Source: Actinomadura hibisca NBRC 15177 (GTDB lineage Bacteria; Actinomycetota; Actinomycetes; Streptosporangiales; Streptosporangiaceae). From it: a stretch of DNA of 64,000 nt. Below, piece by piece: positions 45,637 through 54,725 of the stretch. The notes beneath the pieces are model-generated. The model saw nothing but the letters and a program-made list of their open reading frames with translations, did not search any database and was not told the origin of the DNA. The translations under genes and the position numbers were made by a program. Every line of letters starts with the position of its first letter. The stretch's first letter is position 1. The stretch spans positions 1 to 64,000 of the forward strand of contig NZ_BCRO01000053.1 of assembly GCF_001552635.1 (NCBI RefSeq), written 5' to 3'.

Positions 45637-45670
45637 CGGCCCGGGGACCCCAAGGCGTCCCCGGGCCGTT
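45637..45670 (+). terminator. Hairpin between rpmE and prfA
   Basis: ACGGCCCGGGGAC pairs perfectly with GTCCCCGGGCCGT (13 bases, 8-base loop). It lacks a T-tract and may be a partial terminator that lets some transcription reach prfA. Confidence 0.6.
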
Positions 45671-45722
45671 CGAAGTCGGCACCCGGAGGCCACACGCGGC
45701 CGGACAAGGCCAGGAACACACC

Positions 45723-46787
45723 GTGAATCTCGACGAGTTCATCAGCGAATATACGGACATCGAGGGGCGGCTCGCCGACCCCGCGGTCCACGCCGACCAG
45801 GCTCTGGCGCGCCGGCTGGGCAAGCGCTACGCCGAGCTGCGCCCCATCGTCGAGACCTTCCGGGAGCTGTCGGCCACCGAGGACGATCTCGCCACCGCGC
45901 GCGAGCTGGCCGGTGAGGACGAGGCGTTCGCCGCCGAGGCCACCGACCTGGAGAAACGCAAGGGCGAGCTGGAGGAGCGGCTGCGGCGCCTGCTGGTGCC
46001 CCGCGACCCCAGCGACGACAAGGACGTCCTCCTCGAAGTGAAGGCGGGCGAGGGCGGCGAGGAGTCGGCGCTGTTCGCCGGCGACCTGCTGCGCATGTAC
46101 CTGCGCTACGCCGAGCGCGCCGGCTGGAAGGCCGAGATCATCGACTCGCACCCCTCCGACCTCGGCGGCTACAAGGACGTCACCGTCGCGGTGAAGGCCA
46201 AGGGCGGCACCGGCGAGGGCGTGTGGACGCGGCTGAAGTACGAGGGCGGCGTGCACCGCGTGCAGCGCGTCCCGGCCACCGAGTCGCAGGGCCGCATCCA
46301 CACCAGCGCCGTCGGCGTGCTCGTCACGCCCGAGGCCGAGGACGTGGACGTCCAGATCGACGCAGGCGACCTGCGCATCGACGTGTACCGCTCGTCGGGC
46401 CCCGGCGGGCAGAGCGTCAACACCACCGACTCGGCGGTCCGCATCACCCACCTGCCGACCGGCGTGGTGGCCTCCTGCCAGAACGAGAAGAGCCAGCTCC
46501 AGAACAAGGAGCAGGCGCTGCGCATCCTGCGGTCCCGGCTGCTGGCGATCGCGCAGGAGGAGGCCGACGCCGCCGCGTCCGCCGAGCGCAAGAGCCAGGT
46601 CCGCACCGTCGACCGCTCCGAGCGGGTGCGCACCTACAACTACCCCGAGAACCGCATCTCCGACCACCGCGTGGGCTACAAGGCCTACAACCTGGACCAG
46701 GTCCTGGACGGCGACCTGCACAACGTGACGCAGGCGCTGGTGGACGCCGACATGGAACGCCGGCTGGCCGAAGCACAAGGCTCATGA
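45723..46787 (+). CDS. prfA: Peptide chain release factor 1
   Basis: RF1 reads UAA and UAG stops and triggers peptide release. The 354-residue protein has the recognition motif PAT in [15 protein letters not shown] and the catalytic GGQ in [15 protein letters not shown]. The GTG start at 45723 lies 53 bases after the rpmE-prfA hairpin. Its stop overlaps the prmC start by 4 bases; PrmC methylates the GGQ glutamine, so the order is functionally sensible. Confidence 0.96.
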   Translation: MNLDEFISEYTDIEGRLADPAVHADQALARRLGKRYAELRPIVETFRELSATEDDLATARELAGEDEAFAAEATDLEKRKGELEERLRRLLVPRDPSDDKDVLLEVKAGEGGEESALFAGDLLRMYLRYAERAGWKAEIIDSHPSDLGGYKDVTVAVKAKGGTGEGVWTRLKYEGGVHRVQRVPATESQGRIHTSAVGVLVTPEAEDVDVQIDAGDLRIDVYRSSGPGGQSVNTTDSAVRITHLPTGVVASCQNEKSQLQNKEQALRILRSRLLAIAQEEADAAASAERKSQVRTVDRSERVRTYNYPENRISDHRVGYKAYNLDQVLDGDLHNVTQALVDADMERRLAEAQGS

Positions 46788-47644
46788 ACCTGCTCCTCGA
46801 CGAGATCGCCAGGGCGACCGCGCGGCTGGCCGACGCCGGCGCGGCCTCGCCGCGCGCCGACGCCGAGGAACTGGCCGCCGCCGTGCACGGGGTCAACCGC
46901 GGCGAGCTGCACAAGGTGCCCGACAGCGCGTTCGACGCGCGGTTCTGGGAGTACGTGGCGCGCCGCGAGGCCGGGGAGCCGCTCCAGCACATCACCGGCC
47001 GCGCCTTCTTCCGCTACCTGGAGCTGAAGGTCGGGCCGGGGGTGTTCGTGCCCCGCCCCGAGACCGAGGTCATGGTCGGCTGGGCGCTGGAGACGCTGCG
47101 CGACATGGACGTGCGCGACCCGCTGGTGGTCGACCTCGGCACCGGCTCGGCGGCGATCCCGCTGTCGATCGCGCAGGAGGCCCCCCGCGCGCGCGTGCAC
47201 GCGGTGGAGAAGGACCCGACCGCGTTCGTGCACGCCACCCGCAACGTCGAGGAGCTGGACGAGCGCGGCCGCGTCCGGCTGCACCTGGACGACTTCGGCA
47301 CCGCGCTCGCCGAGCTGGACGGCACCGTCGACCTGGTCGTCAGCAACCCGCCCTACATCCCGATGAGCGAGTGGGAGTACGTGCCGCGCGACGTGCGCGA
47401 CCACGACCCCGCCGACGCGCTGTGGGGCGGCGGCGACGACGGCCTGGACGCCATCCGCGTGGTGGAGCGCACCGCCCGCCGCCTGCTGCGGCCCGGCGGC
47501 TACGTGGCCGTCGAGCACTCCGACCTGCAGGGCAACGGCGTCTACTGGATCTTCGCCGAGGAGAACGGCTGGCGCGACGTGCGCAACCGCCGCGACCTCA
47601 CCAACCGGGACCGCTTCGTCACCGCGCGCCTGGGCACCGACTGA
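46784..47644 (+). CDS. prmC: Release factor glutamine methyltransferase
   Basis: PrmC methylates the Gln of the GGQ motif in release factors. The 286-residue protein has the N-terminal helical domain, the SAM motif [14 protein letters not shown] (about 123-136), and the catalytic NPPY in [13 protein letters not shown]. The ATG at 46784 overlaps the prfA stop (ATGA). Length is normal. Confidence 0.94.
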   Translation: MNLLLDEIARATARLADAGAASPRADAEELAAAVHGVNRGELHKVPDSAFDARFWEYVARREAGEPLQHITGRAFFRYLELKVGPGVFVPRPETEVMVGWALETLRDMDVRDPLVVDLGTGSAAIPLSIAQEAPRARVHAVEKDPTAFVHATRNVEELDERGRVRLHLDDFGTALAELDGTVDLVVSNPPYIPMSEWEYVPRDVRDHDPADALWGGGDDGLDAIRVVERTARRLLRPGGYVAVEHSDLQGNGVYWIFAEENGWRDVRNRRDLTNRDRFVTARLGTD

Positions 47645-47669
47645 CCCGGGCCTGGAAGGAAGTTCATCC

Positions 47670-48503
47670 GTGAGCCGACGCTACGACTGCTCCGACCCCA
47701 TGGAGCGCGCCCGGGGGATCGCCGAGGCCGTCTCGGCGGTGCGCCGCGGCGAGCTGGTGGTGCTGCCGACCGACACCGTGTACGGGATCGGCGCCGACGC
47801 GTTCACCCCGCCCGCCGTCTCCTCCCTGCTGGACGCCAAGGGCCGGGGCCGTGACATGCCGCCGCCGGTGCTGGTGGGCTCGGTGCGGGCCGCCGCCGCC
47901 CTGGTGGAGGACCTCGGCACCTACGGCCAGGACCTGATCGACGAGTTCTGGCCGGGCGCGCTGACGCTGGTGTGCCGCGCGAACCAGAACCTGCTGTGGG
48001 ACCTCGGCGAGACCAAGGGCACGGTCGCGGTCCGGATGCCGATGCACGAGCTGGCGGTGGAGCTGCTGAAGGAGACCGGCCCGATGGCGGTCAGCAGCGC
48101 CAACCTCAGCGGGCGGCCCGCCGCGCGCACCGCCGAGGAGGCCGAGAAGATGCTCGGCGACTCGGTGTCGGTGTACCTGGACGGCGGGATGTCGGGCCAC
48201 GCCGACCCGTCCACGATCGTGGACCTGACGGGCGCGATCCCGCGGTTGTTGCGCGCGGGCGCGATCCCCGAGGACAAGATCCGCTCGGTGGTCGGCGTGT
48301 TGCTGACCGACGAGGACGACCGGGACGAGCCGCTGCCGGTGGTCTCCGACCCGGAGCCGGAGCCCGCCAAGCCCTCTCTGGTGAAGGAAGAAGCCGCGCC
48401 CGGGGCAGAGGGTGGGGAGTCCGCTGTCGAGCCCGCCGAGCCTGCACTGAAGGCGGAGGAGCCCGCTTCCAAGCCGTCCCTCACCAAGGACGACCCCAAG
48501 TAG
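47670..48503 (+). CDS. Sua5/YrdC/YwlC-type threonylcarbamoyl-AMP synthase with charged tail
   Basis: This enzyme makes threonylcarbamoyl-AMP from threonine, bicarbonate and ATP for tRNA t6A37 modification. The core (about 1-215) has the YrdC motifs VLPTDTVYGIGADAF, KGRGRDMPPPVLV (with KxR) and SSANLSGRPAA. A C-terminal tail of about 60 residues is rich in Glu, Ala, Pro, Lys and Ser and repeats KPSLVKEE and KPSLTKDD; it is probably disordered and unusual for the family. GTG at 47670 has GGAAGGAAG upstream. The conserved block breaks off after this gene. Confidence 0.9.
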   Translation: MSRRYDCSDPMERARGIAEAVSAVRRGELVVLPTDTVYGIGADAFTPPAVSSLLDAKGRGRDMPPPVLVGSVRAAAALVEDLGTYGQDLIDEFWPGALTLVCRANQNLLWDLGETKGTVAVRMPMHELAVELLKETGPMAVSSANLSGRPAARTAEEAEKMLGDSVSVYLDGGMSGHADPSTIVDLTGAIPRLLRAGAIPEDKIRSVVGVLLTDEDDRDEPLPVVSDPEPEPAKPSLVKEEAAPGAEGGESAVEPAEPALKAEEPASKPSLTKDDPK

Positions 48504-49011
48504 TGGTCCGCGCGTCCCGGCGCTCGTTGGTTCCGCTGACTTCAGAAACGACACCGGGGCTGGTGACGGGCATGAAGCCGACAACCAGCCGCTCTGGCGG
48601 TCAGCCGTCGGTGCCCGACATCATCACGTCAACGGCGATCAGATCGGGATGTGTCGTCCACGGTCAGGACGCTGCCCTCGTCCAAACCGTCATCTCGCGT
48701 GGCTCGGAAACCGCACGTCCTGTAATGGTGTGAGCCTGGGGCATCGGCAATGAGGAACGCCCTCTGCTTGTGACGAATGACCAGAACAGCAACTGATCAG
48801 TGTGGCTTCACGGCAGGTCGGGACGTTTCGAAACGCGTTCTCCTGTCCGCCCGAACGATGCGGCCAGCGTGGGAAGGGTGCTTCCCAGAGGACTTCCGTA
48901 CTGGAGTGTTCGGCATCCGCCGAGGCGGTGGGCCGGGGGGTTGCAAGTCGTACGGCCCTTTGTTCGGACGCTACCTTGCGGTGCAAGACTCCACCAACTA
49001 TCTTGCAAAGC
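48504..49011. other. Junction region without a clear gene
   Basis: About 500 bases of lower GC hold no convincing gene. On the minus strand near 48615-48665 one short frame reads HPDLIAVDVMMSGTDG before a stop, closely matching the phospho-acceptor block of receiver domains. Stops flank it, so it may be a remnant of a response-regulator gene. The region marks the edge of the accessory island. Confidence 0.45.
48975..49010 (+). promoter_or_regulatory. Candidate PadR operator (CTTGC-GGT-GCAAG plus CTTGCAAAG)
   Basis: A perfect dyad CTTGC-GGT-GCAAG at 48975-48987 is followed by CTTGCAAAG at 49002-49010, next to the PadR start codon. The repeated CTTGC half-site at this position fits autorepression by the PadR protein. 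Confidence 0.5.
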
Positions 49012-49380
49012 ATGTTAGCTCCGGACGAGACGATCCGTCGTCGCAGCCAGTGGCTGCGCGGTGTGCTCGATCTCTGCCTGCTGGCCGTGAACGCCGACGA
49101 ACCCGCCTACGGGTACGAGATGACGCAACGACTTGCTGCCGCAGGTTTGGACGCCGTCGCCGAAGGGTCGATCTATCCGGCCCTCGGACGCCTTCAGCGC
49201 GACGGCCTGCTGGAGACCTACCTGGTGAACGGTGGCGGCGGGCCTCCGCGCAAGTACTACCGGCCTACCGGAGCTGGCCGCAAGGCGCTGGCCGACTGGT
49301 CCTCCGAGTGGGAACAGCTCGTGGACGGCGTCGCCGCCGTCCTGGCACGGGTTCCTCAGATGGAGGGGGAAGACCAGTGA
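49012..49380 (+). CDS. PadR-family transcriptional regulator
   Basis: The 122-residue protein is a short PadR winged-helix regulator with LLAVNADEPAYGYEMTQRL, EGSIYPALGRLQRDGLLE and PPRKYYRPTGAGRKAL, then a C-terminal helix for dimerisation. Such proteins repress transporter or stress genes until a ligand binds. ATG at 49012 lacks a good ribosome binding site and overlaps operator-like sequence. The stop overlaps the next start (GTGA), as in many PadR/HAAS pairs. Confidence 0.88.
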   Translation: MLAPDETIRRRSQWLRGVLDLCLLAVNADEPAYGYEMTQRLAAAGLDAVAEGSIYPALGRLQRDGLLETYLVNGGGGPPRKYYRPTGAGRKALADWSSEWEQLVDGVAAVLARVPQMEGEDQ

Positions 49381-50060
49381 ACGGTCAGGTCGTCAAGCAG
49401 TGCCGTCGCACGTGGCGTCGTCTGGGAGTGCCGCGTGCGGTCGTCGCCGACATGACCGCCGAACTGACCGCTGACCTGGAAACGGCATGTCAGGACGGTC
49501 GCGACCCGCAGTCCTATGTAGGCGGCAATCCGGCGGGTTTCGCCCGGGCCTGGGCATCGGAGCGCGGTGTCGTTCCAGTGCGGCCACTGATCGGCCGCGT
49601 GGCCACCGTCGCGATCGTCTGCGGCCTCCCGGCTGCTTTTATGGGGTTGTTCGTGGCTTATGGTCTGGGCAGCGATGCCATGGCGGACGCAGCAGGCGGC
49701 GTCACATCCGGGGAGTCCCCGACCTGGCTGATTCTCGTGGGTTATGTGTTGAGTGCGGTGTTCGCGTGGGCGGGGATGCTCGGCGGCGTGTCGGCGGCGC
49801 TGCGCTTCCACGGTGATGCCGCCCGGCGTGCGACGGTCCGCAGACTCGCGTTCGCCCTTCCTGCGGCCGGCCTCGTCGCGGCGACGGTCACCATCGGCAT
49901 CGCCGCCCGACTGGAGTTCCCGTTCGGGGTTCGTTACCTACTGGCGGAGAGCCTTGGTCCGGCGCTGTTCCTCGCGTCGGTCGTCGCGTTGGTCCGTTGG
50001 AGCGTTGTCCGCTCTGATACAGGACGGCGCGTGCCGGAACGGCATCTGATCCCGGACTGA
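49377..50060 (+). CDS. HAAS-type membrane protein paired with PadR
   Basis: The 227-residue protein has a soluble N-terminal helical part (about 1-75) resembling the HAAS domain often coded next to PadR. Four likely membrane segments follow (near 78-100, 120-145, 160-180 and 190-210). HAAS proteins are thought to link PadR regulators to membrane events. The start has GGAGGGGGAAG upstream and overlaps the PadR stop. The family call rests on context and general layout. Confidence 0.65.
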   Translation: MNGQVVKQCRRTWRRLGVPRAVVADMTAELTADLETACQDGRDPQSYVGGNPAGFARAWASERGVVPVRPLIGRVATVAIVCGLPAAFMGLFVAYGLGSDAMADAAGGVTSGESPTWLILVGYVLSAVFAWAGMLGGVSAALRFHGDAARRATVRRLAFALPAAGLVAATVTIGIAARLEFPFGVRYLLAESLGPALFLASVVALVRWSVVRSDTGRRVPERHLIPD

Positions 50061-50189
50061 AGTGCTCCCCGCCTGGAGCGGAGACATTGCAGAGACGTAC
50101 CGGAGACAGCGTGAAGACGCATCGAAGACGCGCCTCCTGTTGCTTCTTCCCGTGGCCCGAAGAGGGCCGCATCGAAAAAGGGAGGAAAC

Positions 50190-50642
50190 GTGTCCGAACG
50201 TCTCAAGAGCACCGCGCGTCGGGTCGCGGTGGGGGCACTGGTGATCGGCGCCTTCAGTGCCGAAGTGGCGCTGCCCGCCCACGCCGAGGGACAGTTCCGT
50301 ACCAACATCAGCTCCTGGTACCCGGGCAAGACCTCGCGGGCCTGGAGCGACAAGAACAACGACGGTTGGAAGACCGCCGTGGAGATGGCGTACTGCAGCG
50401 GGAACTCGCGCAACGTCATGGGCGCTCAGGTCGAGTTGCGCCGGCACCGGCGCCTCCGGCCGGATGCCTCGTACGGCAACCGGGCCTACGTCCGGTCGCA
50501 GTGCCGGGGGAGCCGCGCGTCGCGAGGCCAGTGGGGAGACCAGACGGCAGGGAGCTACCGCTTCAAACTGTCCAAGATCAACAATGGCCAGGGGACGACC
50601 GGTTACACCTGGTCCGCCCGCTGGGTCGGCGTCTACTACTGA
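50190..50642 (+). CDS. Small secreted protein with D-x4-G-W motif
   Basis: The 150-residue precursor has a Sec signal beginning MSERLKSTARRVAVGALVIG and a likely AHA/EG cleavage near residue 33. The mature domain of about 117 residues is basic and contains AWSDKNNDGWKTAVEMAYC, with two cysteines that may pair. The D-x4-G-W-x2-A-V motif recurs in the secreted proteins at 55993 and 56520. GTG at 50190 has a strong GGGAGGAAA site, indicating high translation. A hairpin follows, then an ABC transporter. It may be exported or protected by that module; function unknown. Confidence 0.7.
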   Translation: MSERLKSTARRVAVGALVIGAFSAEVALPAHAEGQFRTNISSWYPGKTSRAWSDKNNDGWKTAVEMAYCSGNSRNVMGAQVELRRHRRLRPDASYGNRAYVRSQCRGSRASRGQWGDQTAGSYRFKLSKINNGQGTTGYTWSARWVGVYY

Positions 50643-50649
50643 CCCTCCG

Positions 50650-50690
50650 CCCCGGGCCCGTCCAGAGTTCTCCACCGGACGGGCTCGGGG
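50650..50690 (+). terminator. Hairpin between the secreted-protein gene and the ABC module
   Basis: CCCCGGGCCCGTCC pairs with GGACGGGCTCGGGG (14 pairs with one G-T wobble, 13-base loop). No T-tract follows. It could allow more secreted protein than transporter to be made from one transcript. Confidence 0.55.
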
Positions 50691-50720
50691 CGCCCCGTCG
50701 CGAACGAGAAGGCGAACATC

Positions 50721-51458
50721 ATGCCGATTTCCTTCCACGGCTGCACCTTCGGCTACCGGCGCAGTGCGCCGGTCTTCGTGGACTTCACGTTGAACCTTCC
50801 CGAGGGGCGCACCGTGCTGCTCGGTCCCAACGGTGCGGGCAAGTCCACACTTCTCGGACTCGGCGCCTCCCTGCTGCGGCCGGCCGGGGGCAGGGTGGGT
50901 TACGCCGGCCTGGACCCCGCTCGCCGCCGGGACCGGGCCGAGTTCCGGCGACGGGTGGGTTGGATGCCGCAGCAGGTACGGCCCATGCCGGGGCTGACCG
51001 TGCGTGAACAGGTGAGCTACAGCGGCTGGCTCAAGGGAATGTCGCGCAGGGAGGCGTGGCGCCGGTCGCCCGAAGCCTTGGCGGCGGTGAATCTGGACGC
51101 GCTGGCAGATCGCCGTTGTTCGCAGTTGTCCGGGGGCCAACTGCGACGCGTCGGACTTGCCTCGGTACTGGTCCACGATGCTGAAGTGATCCTGCTGGAC
51201 GAGCCGACGGCGGGACTGGATCCGCAGCAGCGTGAGACCTTCCGAAAGATCGTCACCCGGATCGGGGCACAACGGCACGTGATCGTGTCCACTCACCAGA
51301 CCGAGGACCTGACCGCGCTGTACCGGTCCGTCGTGGTGCTGGACGAGGCCTGTGTCCGTTTCGTGGGCGCGACCGAGGATTTTGCGGCCTCAGGGGGCCC
51401 GTTCGGACCGTCCCAGGTGGAACGTGCCTACGCGCGGCTCGTCGCGAGTGAGGTCTGA
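50721..51458 (+). CDS. ABC transporter ATP-binding protein
   Basis: The 245-residue ATPase has Walker A GPNGAGKST (about 35-43), the Q-loop WMPQQV, the signature LSGGQLRRVGLA, Walker B VILLDEPTAGLDP and the H-loop STHQTED. The class matches two-component exporters with separate permease chains. It starts 78 bases after the secreted-protein gene, and the membrane gene begins 1 base after its stop. It should energise the membrane proteins encoded next. Confidence 0.9.
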   Translation: MPISFHGCTFGYRRSAPVFVDFTLNLPEGRTVLLGPNGAGKSTLLGLGASLLRPAGGRVGYAGLDPARRRDRAEFRRRVGWMPQQVRPMPGLTVREQVSYSGWLKGMSRREAWRRSPEALAAVNLDALADRRCSQLSGGQLRRVGLASVLVHDAEVILLDEPTAGLDPQQRETFRKIVTRIGAQRHVIVSTHQTEDLTALYRSVVVLDEACVRFVGATEDFAASGGPFGPSQVERAYARLVASEV

Positions 51459-51459
51459 G

Positions 51460-52719
51460 ATGCCGATCCATCGTCTGCTGCGCTCGTCGGCGGCCGTTTA
51501 CCTGTTCCCCTTGGTCGCCCTGTACCTGGCGGTGACGCTCCAGGACGCTCAACAGTTCCTCCAGGACAATTGGCGCGCCGGAAGTGTGCTCGCCTCCTCC
51601 GCCGCACTGAGCGCCTTCGCTCCGGCCGGAGCCGCCCTCGGTGCCTGGGAGGCGTGGCGACTGCGTCGCGCCGGCGTGCACCCCGGCGTCGCGGTCCGCT
51701 CACCGCTCACCGTCATGGCAGGGGCGTTGCTGCCCATTCTGGCCTTCGCGCTGCTGGGGACGGCGGCCGCCTATGCCGTGGTCGCCTCACAGTTGGGAGG
51801 GCTTCCCGGCGGCCCGGACCCGCTGGTGATCGCTGTAGGGGTGCTCGTCACCATCGCATGGACGACGGCGGGATTTGTGGTGGGACGCTGGGCGCATCCA
51901 GCGATCGGCGTCCCGGTCATGATGGTGGGCACCTGGCTGTGGTTGTCCTATCCCGCGGCCATGGAGCCGTTGTGGCTGCGCCATCTCACCGGTTACAACG
52001 AGGGCGCGTGTTGCGAAACCGGCGCGGTGCTCGACGGCCGGGCGATCGTCGCGCAGGCGATCATTGCCGGCGCCCTGACGACGGCCTCTGCGGGGGCATG
52101 GTGCCTGCACACGGTTCGGACGATTTGCTGGACGCCGTTGGCGGCCCTACCCGTCGCGGCCGTGATCACGGGGGTTCTCCTGGTCCAGGGGCTGGGCCCC
52201 ACCGCCCAGCGGCCTCGGACGTCGGGCCTGGCATGCCGCTCTCATCAGGGTGTGGAGGTGTGCGTGTGGAACGAGCGCCGCGCCCAACTCGACCGAGCCG
52301 CCCGGATCGTGGTCCCGGCTGCACGCGTGCTGACCCGGACCGGGCTGCCCATGCCCGAGAAGATCACTGAGGGAACGGCGGACGGCCGGACCTCCTGGCG
52401 GTTCATCGCCGCTCCGCGGGCCGATGAGACCGAGATGCGGATGTCGCTGGCGAGCGGTTTCCTGCCCAGCCACGATCTTGACTGTTCAAAGCGCTCCGAC
52501 TGGCGGGGAGAGGAAGCCTACGCCCCCGTGGGAGCATGGCTCGTACTGGGCATGGGGTTGGGCGCCGCGCGGGCGTCCGAACAGGTCGGGTCGCAGGCCG
52601 TCGAAGTCGCCGAACGGGTCCGCACCGAGTCTCGCGACCGGCAACTGGCCTGGTTCCGGCACAATCTCAAGGCCCTCGCCCACTGTGACGTCCAGCCCTG
52701 GGGGGTTACGGCCTCATGA
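51460..52719 (+). CDS. ABC exporter membrane subunit with extracytoplasmic domain
   Basis: The 419-residue protein has about six membrane segments in residues 10-245. A soluble domain of about 140 residues follows, starting with CRSHQGVEVCVWNERR and containing four or more cysteines. Similar permease-plus-domain chains sit beside ABC ATPase genes in actinobacteria; the soluble part recalls peptidase-like or binding domains but I cannot name it. The ATG at 51460 has GAGG upstream. The stop overlaps the next start by 4 bases. Confidence 0.7.
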   Translation: MPIHRLLRSSAAVYLFPLVALYLAVTLQDAQQFLQDNWRAGSVLASSAALSAFAPAGAALGAWEAWRLRRAGVHPGVAVRSPLTVMAGALLPILAFALLGTAAAYAVVASQLGGLPGGPDPLVIAVGVLVTIAWTTAGFVVGRWAHPAIGVPVMMVGTWLWLSYPAAMEPLWLRHLTGYNEGACCETGAVLDGRAIVAQAIIAGALTTASAGAWCLHTVRTICWTPLAALPVAAVITGVLLVQGLGPTAQRPRTSGLACRSHQGVEVCVWNERRAQLDRAARIVVPAARVLTRTGLPMPEKITEGTADGRTSWRFIAAPRADETEMRMSLASGFLPSHDLDCSKRSDWRGEEAYAPVGAWLVLGMGLGAARASEQVGSQAVEVAERVRTESRDRQLAWFRHNLKALAHCDVQPWGVTAS

Positions 52720-53312
52720 TCTGGTGGATGCGCGTGAACCGCGTCATATCCACGGCGGCCGGACTCGCAGTGATGCTGGCCTTGGTCGCGGTCGCCGGCG
52801 GCAGCCGGATCCCGGCTCCCAACCTGCTTCAGGGAGTGCTGATCGGCACCCCGCTGGCGACGGTTCTCCCGCTGCTGGTCGTGGGGGTGTTCGCCCACGG
52901 CTTGGCGAGCGGGGCGCATGAGCAGGCGGCGGTGGCGGTCCGGGACGTCGTGCGTTACCGGCTGATCTACTCGTTGGCGATATGCGGGATCACTGCAGTC
53001 GCCGGTCTGGCCCTCACCCTGACGGGTGTCCAGCCGCTGGGAGTGGCCGCCGCCCGGAACGTGGCCGGTTACATGGGGCTGGCTCTCGTCGGCGGGGCCT
53101 TGGTGGGACGGCACGCCGCCATCGCGCTGCCGACCGGATACCTGTTCCTGGTCATCATGACCGGTTCCCCGCCCGGTGGGGAACCTCCGCTTTATATGTG
53201 GCCGCTTGCTTCGTCCGGTGACGTGGGCGCCATCGTGCTCGCCGGGTTCTGCTTCGGAGCGGGCGTGCTTTTGATGGTGCGCCGGAGAAAGGATCCGCAG
53301 CGTCAATTGTGA
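52716..53312 (+). CDS. Membrane protein, probable second ABC subunit
   Basis: The 198-residue protein has about six hydrophobic segments and little soluble sequence, starting MIWWMRVNRVISTAAGLAV and ending in RRRKDPQRQL. It is coupled to the preceding membrane gene by a 4-base overlap (ATGA), so it is likely part of the same complex. No family motif was recognised. Confidence 0.7.
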   Translation: MIWWMRVNRVISTAAGLAVMLALVAVAGGSRIPAPNLLQGVLIGTPLATVLPLLVVGVFAHGLASGAHEQAAVAVRDVVRYRLIYSLAICGITAVAGLALTLTGVQPLGVAAARNVAGYMGLALVGGALVGRHAAIALPTGYLFLVIMTGSPPGGEPPLYMWPLASSGDVGAIVLAGFCFGAGVLLMVRRRKDPQRQL

Positions 53313-53367
53313 CTCAGCTCATACTGGAACGGAGCAGCAGAAGTGGTGGCCCGCGCATCAACGGTGC

Positions 53368-54147
53368 GTGCATGGTGATCGAGATGTGTTGAGGCGCGGG
53401 GCGGAGTTCCCCGCGGTCGAAGGCGGGCACGGCTGCCGGTTGTCCCTCATGCCGGTGGTCCGGTTGTCGATGGACGGCGCTGAAGCCAGGTTGCCGCACG
53501 GGTTGTCGTCACTGGTCGTCGCAGTGGCATTGGAGAAAGGAGGAATCGGCCGACGGATGCTGCAAGGCCGTGTCTGGCCCGATCTGGAACCAGAAGCCGC
53601 CGCCAAGAGGCTGCGGCAGTTATTGTGGCGGGTTCGCACGGCGACCGCCGGTCGGCTGCTCGACGTCTCCATGGAACAGGTGCGGCTGGCCGACCATGTC
53701 GAGGTGGACCTGTACGACGCGGAGCGCTTCGCCCGGCGAGCGATGGAACACGGTAGTGCTCCGCCCGCCGAACATGCCGTGCTGGGCAGGGAACTGCTGG
53801 CCGATTGGCAGGACGGTACGGTGCTCGATGCGCAGGAACGCTGGAACCGGCTGAGACTGATGGCCCTGGAGCGGCTCGCGGAGGAAAGCCTGCGTGCCGG
53901 TGCGGTGCTCGACGCCATCGAATTCGCCGGCATGGCGACCATGGTGGACGAGTTCGACGAGATCCCACGCCGGATCATGGTCTCGGCGTACTCGCTACGT
54001 GGTGATCATGCGGGGGCGCGGCGCGTATACGACGCGTACCGGAGACTACTCAGAACGGAACTCGGATTGGAACCGAGTCCGGAGTTCAAAGAGTTACTGA
54101 GCCGGAACGGGGACATGAGTCTGAAGCCGGCCGCGCCGGCCATATGA
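53368..54147 (+). CDS. BTAD-containing (SARP-like) transcriptional regulator
   Basis: The 259-residue protein has an OmpR-like winged helix (about 28-110) with GIGRRMLQGRVWPDLEPEAA. A bacterial transcriptional activation domain (about 110-250) follows, with VEVDLYDAERFARRAM and AYRRLLRTELGLEPSPEFKE. Small BTAD proteins of this size activate antibiotic or export clusters. The GTG at 53368 is tentative; GTG 53386 is an alternative. It overlaps the sigma gene by 4 bases, forming a coupled regulatory chain. Confidence 0.8.
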   Translation: MHGDRDVLRRGAEFPAVEGGHGCRLSLMPVVRLSMDGAEARLPHGLSSLVVAVALEKGGIGRRMLQGRVWPDLEPEAAAKRLRQLLWRVRTATAGRLLDVSMEQVRLADHVEVDLYDAERFARRAMEHGSAPPAEHAVLGRELLADWQDGTVLDAQERWNRLRLMALERLAEESLRAGAVLDAIEFAGMATMVDEFDEIPRRIMVSAYSLRGDHAGARRVYDAYRRLLRTELGLEPSPEFKELLSRNGDMSLKPAAPAI

Positions 54148-54725
54148 TCCATTCTCGTGCCCACCTCTGCTCCGTCACTCGTTTGTCGTCGCGCTGCGGC
54201 GCCGAGCGGGCGGTGTCAAGGGTGACCGAGCCGATCACATCGTCAGAGCTCATCACTTTGTACCGGGAGCAGCAAGCAGGTCTCATCCGGATGGCCGTCC
54301 TGCTGGTGGGGGACGAGGCCACGGCCGAGGACGTGGTGCAGGACGTTTTCCTGCGGATGCAGGGCAAGCCGCCCTGTCTTGATGATGCCGGCAAGCTGCT
54401 CGCATATGTGCGGACGGCCGTGTTGAACGGCTGCCGCATGGCGCTGCGCAGGCGTAAGCGATTGTGGGGGCGGATCGAGCCGCACGAGCCGCCGGTCTGG
54501 TCGGCGGAGTCTGCCGTGCTTCTCAGCGAGGACCGTCGAGAGGTCATGCGCGGGTTGCAGCGACTGCCCCGGCGCCAGCGTGAAGCGCTCGTGCTGCGCT
54601 ACTACCTTGAGTTGAGCGACGAAGAGGTCTCCCGGGTCATGGGGATCAGGCCGGGTACCGTGCGTTCCACGATGACGCGGGCGCTGACGGCGTTGGCTTC
54701 CGAGTTGGGAGAGGGGGTTCGGTGA
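54144..54725 (+). CDS. ECF-type RNA polymerase sigma factor
   Basis: The protein of up to 193 residues has sigma region 2 (YREQQAGLIRMAVLLVGDEA, then AEDVVQDVFLRMQG) and region 4 (LPRRQREALVLRYYLELSDE with the HTH GIRPGTVRSTMTRAL). The ATG at 54144 overlaps the BTAD stop; GTG starts at 54213 or 54222 would give a more usual N terminus. It overlaps the next gene by 4 bases, as sigma/anti-sigma pairs often do, so the following membrane protein is the likely inhibitor. Confidence 0.85.
   Translation: MIHSRAHLCSVTRLSSRCGAERAVSRVTEPITSSELITLYREQQAGLIRMAVLLVGDEATAEDVVQDVFLRMQGKPPCLDDAGKLLAYVRTAVLNGCRMALRRRKRLWGRIEPHEPPVWSAESAVLLSEDRREVMRGLQRLPRRQREALVLRYYLELSDEEVSRVMGIRPGTVRSTMTRALTALASELGEGVR

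Noticed and set aside
48777-50060. Fusion protein of 427 codons covering the PadR region and the HAAS gene
   Set aside because: Only the part from 49377 has coding character; the upstream part is out of frame with the PadR gene, which has clear motifs and overlaps the HAAS start.
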